Origin: Candidatus Planktophila sulfonica
GTDB taxonomy: Bacteria > Actinomycetota > Actinomycetes > Nanopelagicales > Nanopelagicaceae
Length of the DNA stretch: 64,000 nt
Reading direction: 5' to 3'
Assembly: GCF_002288065.1 (NCBI RefSeq)
Contig: NZ_CP016773.1
Coordinates: 62,001 to 126,000, forward strand
The notes beneath the pieces are model-generated. The model saw only the letters and a list, made by a program, of their open reading frames with translations, searched no databases and was not told the DNA's origin. Each line of letters begins with the position of its first letter. Position 1 is the first letter of the stretch. Below are positions 59,933-64,000 of the stretch, in pieces. Made by a program: the position numbers and the translations under genes.

Positions 59933-62038
59933 CTAGTGAGTAATGGTAAATCGCTGCATCCACTTAGGTGCCCACCAGTTGCGCTCACCAAAGAGGCGCA
60001 TCAAAGCAGGTACCAAGAGGGCGCGAACGATTGTTGCATCGAGAATCACCGCAAGGGCAACGCCAAATCCCATCGACTTGATGGAAGTGACGCCGCTCGA
60101 GATAAAGGCTGCAAAGACAACTGCGAGAAGAACTGCTGCTGCAGTAATAATTCGCGCAGAACGTTGAAGTCCAGTTGCAACGGCTTCGACATTATCTTTG
60201 CCAGCTAGGTGCTCTTCGCGTATGCGAGAAAGTAAGAAGAGTTCGTAGTCCATAGAAAGCCCAAATACGACGACGGCAATCAAGATAACAATGGATGTAT
60301 CTAGTGTTCCGGTGAGAGTAAATGAGCCAACGAGCCACTGAAGATGTCCATCAATGAAGACCCAAGTAAGAACACCCATAGTTGCGGCGAGTGAGAGAAC
60401 GTTTAGCAGCACTGCCTTAATTGGAAGAATGATCGAACCAGTGAAGATGAAGATGAGCACCAATACGCTTAGCGCAATCCAACCCAGCGCCCAAGGTAAC
60501 GTAGATGAAATGCCATCTTGTGAATCGGTGTAATCCGCAGCTACTCCACCCACCAGCGTTCCTTCAGGAGAAGATAGATCGCGAATCTCATGGATAAGCG
60601 CTTGCGCTTCAGGTGTTCGCGGAAGCATTGATTGATATGCAACAAGTCGAACATCTTGACCAATTACTTGTGGCGGAGCAACAGCGATAACGCCAGAGAC
60701 TTGACCAATCTTTGCAGCGTAGGTTGCGATCTCTTCGGTCTTATCAATTCCATCGAAGATTACAATTTCAATAGGGGTTCCTGTTTGTCCAGGGAATCGC
60801 TCTGATTGGAGCGCAGTTGCAACTGCTGCAGGATTATCTGCAGGAAGCATTCGTGAATCACCTTGTGCGAATTTAATGTTCTGCACAGGAGCCGCCATGA
60901 TGCCAAGAACAATGAGTGAAAGAATGACAACAGCGGTAGGGCGCTTCATCACCATACGTGCAGTGTTTGCCCAGCGACCATCTTCTTTCGGCGTGATTGC
61001 TGATTTTCTAATGACGCCCTTGTCGATCTTCTTTCCAACGAGAGCAAGAATTGGTGGCAATCCCAAGATTGCGCCGACAACAGCAAGTGCAACTACAGAT
61101 ACACCGGCATAGCCAAATGATTTAAGGAATGGAAGAGGGAAGAAAGTCAGCGAGACCATGGTGACAAGAACGGTAAGACCTGAGTAGAAGACAGTCTTTC
61201 CTGCAGTTGCCATAGTGGTGATGACAGAGTCTTCAACGCTCTTGCCGTGATGGATCTCTTCACGGAAGCGATTGACCATCAAGAGCGCGTAATCGATTCC
61301 CAGCCCTAACCCCATACCAGTTGTGAGGTTGAGTGCGTAGACGCTTACTTCAGTAAAGAGTGAGATGAGATAGAGGATAAAGAAGGCTCCCAAGATTGCT
61401 GCAACGCCAACAATAAGCGGCATTGCAGAAGCGGCGAGAGCGCCAAATACAAAGGCAAGGAGAACAAAGGTAAGTGGAATAGAGATTGCTTCTGAGATTT
61501 TTAAGTCTTTGCTGATCTTCTCAGTGATGGCATTTCCAACTACACCAACGCCACCTGCATAGAGAGTGAGGCCATCAATTTTTCCATCGTACTTTTCCTG
61601 GAAGATCGCGCCGAGCTTCTGGCTCTTAGGTGTAAATGCTTCTCCATCGCCGTAGATAAGAATGAAACCAGCCTTTCCGTCTGAAGATTTCAGAGTTTGT
61701 TCGCCACCTGAACTCCAGAATGAAAGTGTTTTAGTAACGCCTTCTTCTTGCGCCATCTTCTTCTCTAGCGCAAGCGCTTTCTGAGTAACGATTGGATCAG
61801 TGATATCGGTATCACCCGAATCAAGAACAACTACAACTGCAGGATCTTGAACCTTTAACTCGTCACGAAGATATTCATAGACCTTGTATGAGTCACTGTT
61901 TGGGTTTGAGTAGCCACCTGAATCGAGTCTGCTGAAGATCAGTGAACCGATTGCTCCTGTAAGCAAGATTCCAATGACAAAGAGGGCAACTGCGCTCTTC
62001 TTATAACGGACAAGAACATGACCAAGGCGCTCAAACAT
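59933..62038 (-). CDS. MMPL-family RND transporter
   Basis: The 701-residue protein has two MMPL repeats, each with one helix, a large extracellular loop and about five more helices (for example GLGIDYALLMVNRFREE and GLSMDYELFLLSRIREE, carrying the conserved Asp-Tyr pair). MMPL proteins export lipids or drugs using the proton gradient. The substrate is unknown. purU starts 20 bases after its stop and may be co-transcribed. Confidence 0.9.
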   Translation of the reverse strand: MFERLGHVLVRYKKSAVALFVIGILLTGAIGSLIFSRLDSGGYSNPNSDSYKVYEYLRDELKVQDPAVVVVLDSGDTDITDPIVTQKALALEKKMAQEEGVTKTLSFWSSGGEQTLKSSDGKAGFILIYGDGEAFTPKSQKLGAIFQEKYDGKIDGLTLYAGGVGVVGNAITEKISKDLKISEAISIPLTFVLLAFVFGALAASAMPLIVGVAAILGAFFILYLISLFTEVSVYALNLTTGMGLGLGIDYALLMVNRFREEIHHGKSVEDSVITTMATAGKTVFYSGLTVLVTMVSLTFFPLPFLKSFGYAGVSVVALAVVGAILGLPPILALVGKKIDKGVIRKSAITPKEDGRWANTARMVMKRPTAVVILSLIVLGIMAAPVQNIKFAQGDSRMLPADNPAAVATALQSERFPGQTGTPIEIVIFDGIDKTEEIATYAAKIGQVSGVIAVAPPQVIGQDVRLVAYQSMLPRTPEAQALIHEIRDLSSPEGTLVGGVAADYTDSQDGISSTLPWALGWIALSVLVLIFIFTGSIILPIKAVLLNVLSLAATMGVLTWVFIDGHLQWLVGSFTLTGTLDTSIVILIAVVVFGLSMDYELFLLSRIREEHLAGKDNVEAVATGLQRSARIITAAAVLLAVVFAAFISSGVTSIKSMGFGVALAVILDATIVRALLVPALMRLFGERNWWAPKWMQRFTITH

Positions 62039-62096
62039 GAGTTAAGTATGTAGGATTGCGTTATCGGTTTCGAATTTAAAGAACAGGTGTTCCCTC

Positions 62097-62213
62097 ATGA
62101 GCGATGTGTTTCCTACAACAACTGAGGATGAACGCGACCCTCGTGAGGACCAGAATGAAGATCGACGTCGCGAAGAAGAGATTAAAGGCGATAAGCCGCC
62201 ACATCACGGTTAA
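62097..62213 (+). CDS. Small highly charged protein (38 residues)
   Basis: The frame encodes a Glu/Asp/Arg-rich peptide (TEDERDPRED, RRREEEIKGDKPP) ending HHG. AGGTG lies 7 bases before the ATG, and the frame fills the gap between the divergent MMPL gene and the convergent fmdB-like gene, stopping one base from it. It is probably disordered; function unknown. Confidence 0.45.
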   Translation: MSDVFPTTTEDERDPREDQNEDRRREEEIKGDKPPHHG

Positions 62214-62214
62214 T

Positions 62215-62415
62215 TTATTCTGAAGTTGAAGCTGGCTTTGAAACGGAGTCGGTCTTGTAGAAACCTGAACCCTTAAATACAACGCCTACTGCCGAATACA
62301 CCTTACGAACTTCGCCCTTGCATTCAGGACATTCTGTCAGCGGTGATTCAGAGAAACTTTGGAAAGCTTCGAAGGCGTGGTCGCACACGGAGCATGCATA
62401 TTGGTATGTAGGCAC
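62215..62415 (-). CDS. FmdB-type zinc-ribbon protein
   Basis: This 66-residue protein has the FmdB/CxxC_CXXC_SSSS pattern: MPTYQYACSVCDHAF, then CPECKG, followed by GVVFKGSGFYKTD and a Ser/Thr-rich tail. The four Cys would bind zinc. The role of these putative regulators is not settled. The start is a GTG with AAAGG seven bases upstream. Confidence 0.87.
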   Translation of the reverse strand: MPTYQYACSVCDHAFEAFQSFSESPLTECPECKGEVRKVYSAVGVVFKGSGFYKTDSVSKPASTSE

Positions 62416-62538
62416 AATGTGACCTTTCTTCTATTCGTTCTTGGGTATCTATGCCTAAGTCTAAAGAAGTGAGACGATAGGCGCGAATCCACGCGGGTTC
62501 TGAGCACCGATATCGAAATAAAAGAGGAGTATGTGAGC

Positions 62539-63054
62539 ATGAAGAAGGTCAGCGTTATCGCATTGGTCATTGGAGCAATTTTCTTAACACCCATGACTGC
62601 CTTCGCCAATACTCTCGTTGCAACTTCTCCGCTTTCTGGAGCAACTCTGCAAAGCGCACCGAGCGCCGTAACCATCACAACAGAACTACCTTTGATGGAT
62701 ACTGGAAACGAAGTTTCAGTGACTGATCCAACGGGTGTCCGAGTAGATGATGGCGCGCTCACCATCGATGGCATCAATGCCGTTATCGGTCTTAAGCAGT
62801 TAGTGAAGACCGGAATCTATAGCGTCAACTATTCGCTCTTGGCAGAAAATGATGTTCCGCTCGTTGGAACATTTACATTTAATTTTGCTGAACCTACTGT
62901 GATTGCAACAGTGGCTCCTGAACCATCAAAAATTCCAACACCTTCAGGAAATAATCTTGGAACAACAATTTTTGTTCTTGGGCTTCTTGCGGCAGCAGTA
63001 GTAGTCACTATTGCGCTCTCTCTATATGCGAGAAAGTTATATAGAGATCGATGA
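62539..63054 (+). CDS. CopC-like exported protein lacking copper-binding His
   Basis: This 171-residue protein has a signal peptide (cut after AFA near residue 22), a CopC-like beta-sandwich (LVATSPLSGATLQSAPSAV; GIYSVNYSLLAENDVPLVGTFTF) and a C-terminal membrane helix. Normal CopC starts with His at the mature N-terminus and has His in an SxDGHPVxG loop; here these read NTLV and ENDVPLVG, so the known copper ligands are gone. GAGGAG nine bases upstream fixes ATG 62539. It overlaps the copD-like gene by 4 bases. Confidence 0.84.
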   Translation: MKKVSVIALVIGAIFLTPMTAFANTLVATSPLSGATLQSAPSAVTITTELPLMDTGNEVSVTDPTGVRVDDGALTIDGINAVIGLKQLVKTGIYSVNYSLLAENDVPLVGTFTFNFAEPTVIATVAPEPSKIPTPSGNNLGTTIFVLGLLAAAVVVTIALSLYARKLYRDR

Positions 63055-64000
63055 ATTTTCTGTCAGGCAATCTGACTTCTGTTGAATTTCTAGGAACTCT
63101 CAACAAATCAGTTTCAACTCTTGCCGCATTTGCATTTATCGGCTGCCTCCTAGCAACGTCGTTTCTATTGCCAGAGCATGAAGGTGCATTTGAAAAGAGC
63201 TCACTGGCGCTGCGTAAGAAGCTTCGTATCTTCGGATTTATCTGGCTGGCTACAAGTGCCTTCCAGATCATTCTCACCCTTGCAAATATCTTGGGAACAT
63301 CTCTTCTCGATGCCTTTGACACGACATCGCTTAACTCCTTTCTCACACAGGTAGATCTCGGTAAGTACCTGGGATATCAATTGGCGCTGATTGCTGTGGT
63401 CGTTTTGGGTATTAATCTCGTCAACAAAGTTCTCGCTAGCACTATCTTCTTGGGACTTTCACTGATTGCCCTTGTCATACCGGTCTTTCAAAGCCACTCT
63501 GCAGCAAGCGGATCGCACTCATTAGCAATTGGTGCTCTCGTCATACACGTTGCGGGTCTATCGCTCTGGGTCGGTGGAATTCTCGCGCTACTTCTTATCT
63601 CATCCGATGATCGCACCATGGCACTTCCTCGATTTAGCCAACTGGCTTTATGGGCTGCAATCTCTGTTGTAGTCAGTGGAATTGCGAGTGCATGGACGCG
63701 ACTTAACTTTGAGGCAGCATGGTCAACTGGGTATGCACGGGTCATTCTTCTCAAAGCGCTCCTTACCCTTGTCCTGATTTTCCTTGGCTATCGAAATCGC
63801 AAGACTCTTCTAAGCAGCGATAAAACTGGCTGGAATTTAATGGGTCGAGTCCTTGCAATTGAAGCGCTGATCATGGGCGTGACAGTTGTTCTAGGAAGTT
63901 GGTTATCGAGTTCTCAGCCACCACTTGCGCCCAATGTGAAGTACAGCCCAGCGCTTTCGATCGTTGGAATGGCTACACCAGAAGCACCTAGCTTCACGCG
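63051..64000 (+). CDS. copD: CopD-family copper-resistance membrane protein (3' partial)
   Basis: The frame runs from an ATG overlapping the CopC-like stop (ATGA) to the window end, at least 316 residues with about eight hydrophobic helices. The CopD signature is visible as SHSAASGSHSLAIGALVIH followed by GLSLWVGGILALL. CopD imports copper across the membrane, usually with CopC; in many Actinobacteria it is fused to a CtaG-like cytochrome oxidase assembly domain, which would lie beyond the window. Confidence 0.85.
   Translation, partial: MNFLSGNLTSVEFLGTLNKSVSTLAAFAFIGCLLATSFLLPEHEGAFEKSSLALRKKLRIFGFIWLATSAFQIILTLANILGTSLLDAFDTTSLNSFLTQVDLGKYLGYQLALIAVVVLGINLVNKVLASTIFLGLSLIALVIPVFQSHSAASGSHSLAIGALVIHVAGLSLWVGGILALLLISSDDRTMALPRFSQLALWAAISVVVSGIASAWTRLNFEAAWSTGYARVILLKALLTLVLIFLGYRNRKTLLSSDKTGWNLMGRVLAIEALIMGVTVVLGSWLSSSQPPLAPNVKYSPALSIVGMATPEAPSFT

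Overview
The window looks like chromosome from a small, streamlined, low-GC freshwater actinobacterium of the acI type (Ca. Planktophila / Nanopelagicus relatives). That placement is inference. It rests on mycothiol genes (mshA, mshD), CarD, GlnR, DUF3027, DUF3263 and DUF1416, on gene orders shared with other Actinobacteria (carD-ispD-ispF-cysS-rlmB; mshA-ybjN-gpmA; mshD-glnR-thioredoxin-DUF4395-rhodanese-sseC), on moderate GC by eye, and on very tight packing. No gap exceeds 300 bases. Convergent genes often share stop-codon bases, and many starts sit 6-8 bases after a TAnnnT hexamer, as expected for leaderless mRNAs.

Layout. 0-2.1 kb: the end of a secreted protein with PSPT stalks, and a sugar-nucleotide epimerase. 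2.2-5.0 kb: a flavin electron-transfer cassette (ferric-reductase-like protein, FMN-binding protein, ApbE). 5.0-9.5 kb: sugar and aminotransferase genes. 9.5-15.8 kb: half-length MshD, GlnR, and a thioredoxin/rhodanese sulfur cluster with Fur, YgfZ, nitrobindin and asparaginase. 15.8-23.8 kb: MshA, GpmA, an LpqE-like lipoprotein, CarD, fused IspDF, CysS and RlmB. 23.7-31.3 kb: beta-galactosidase, tRNA-Thr, carbonic anhydrase, NDH-2. 31.3-41.5 kb: GroEL under CIRCE control, cold-shock protein, SerC, PdxH, citrate synthase, photolyase. 41.4-43.9 kb: a cysteine-rich leader peptide, a secreted rhodanese and a YeeE/YedE transporter. 43.9-51.3 kb: diguanylate cyclase, DEAD-box helicase, secreted proteins and dehydrogenases.

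51.4-59.1 kb is the most accessory-looking part. Right after tRNA-Arg(CCT) lies a 1376-residue protein with about 21 GGAI-type repeats like those of chlamydial polymorphic membrane proteins. It is divergent from a response regulator/sensor kinase pair, with a 13-base-arm inverted repeat between them, and a CapA-like phosphoesterase follows. 59.1-64 kb returns to housekeeping genes: PurU, an MMPL transporter, FmdB, a CopC-like protein and a CopD protein cut by the window end.

The best candidates for undescribed systems are the Pmp-like surface protein with its adjacent two-component system, and the leader-peptide-controlled sulfur operon at 41.5-43.9 kb. No CRISPR array, insertion sequence, prophage or rRNA was seen.
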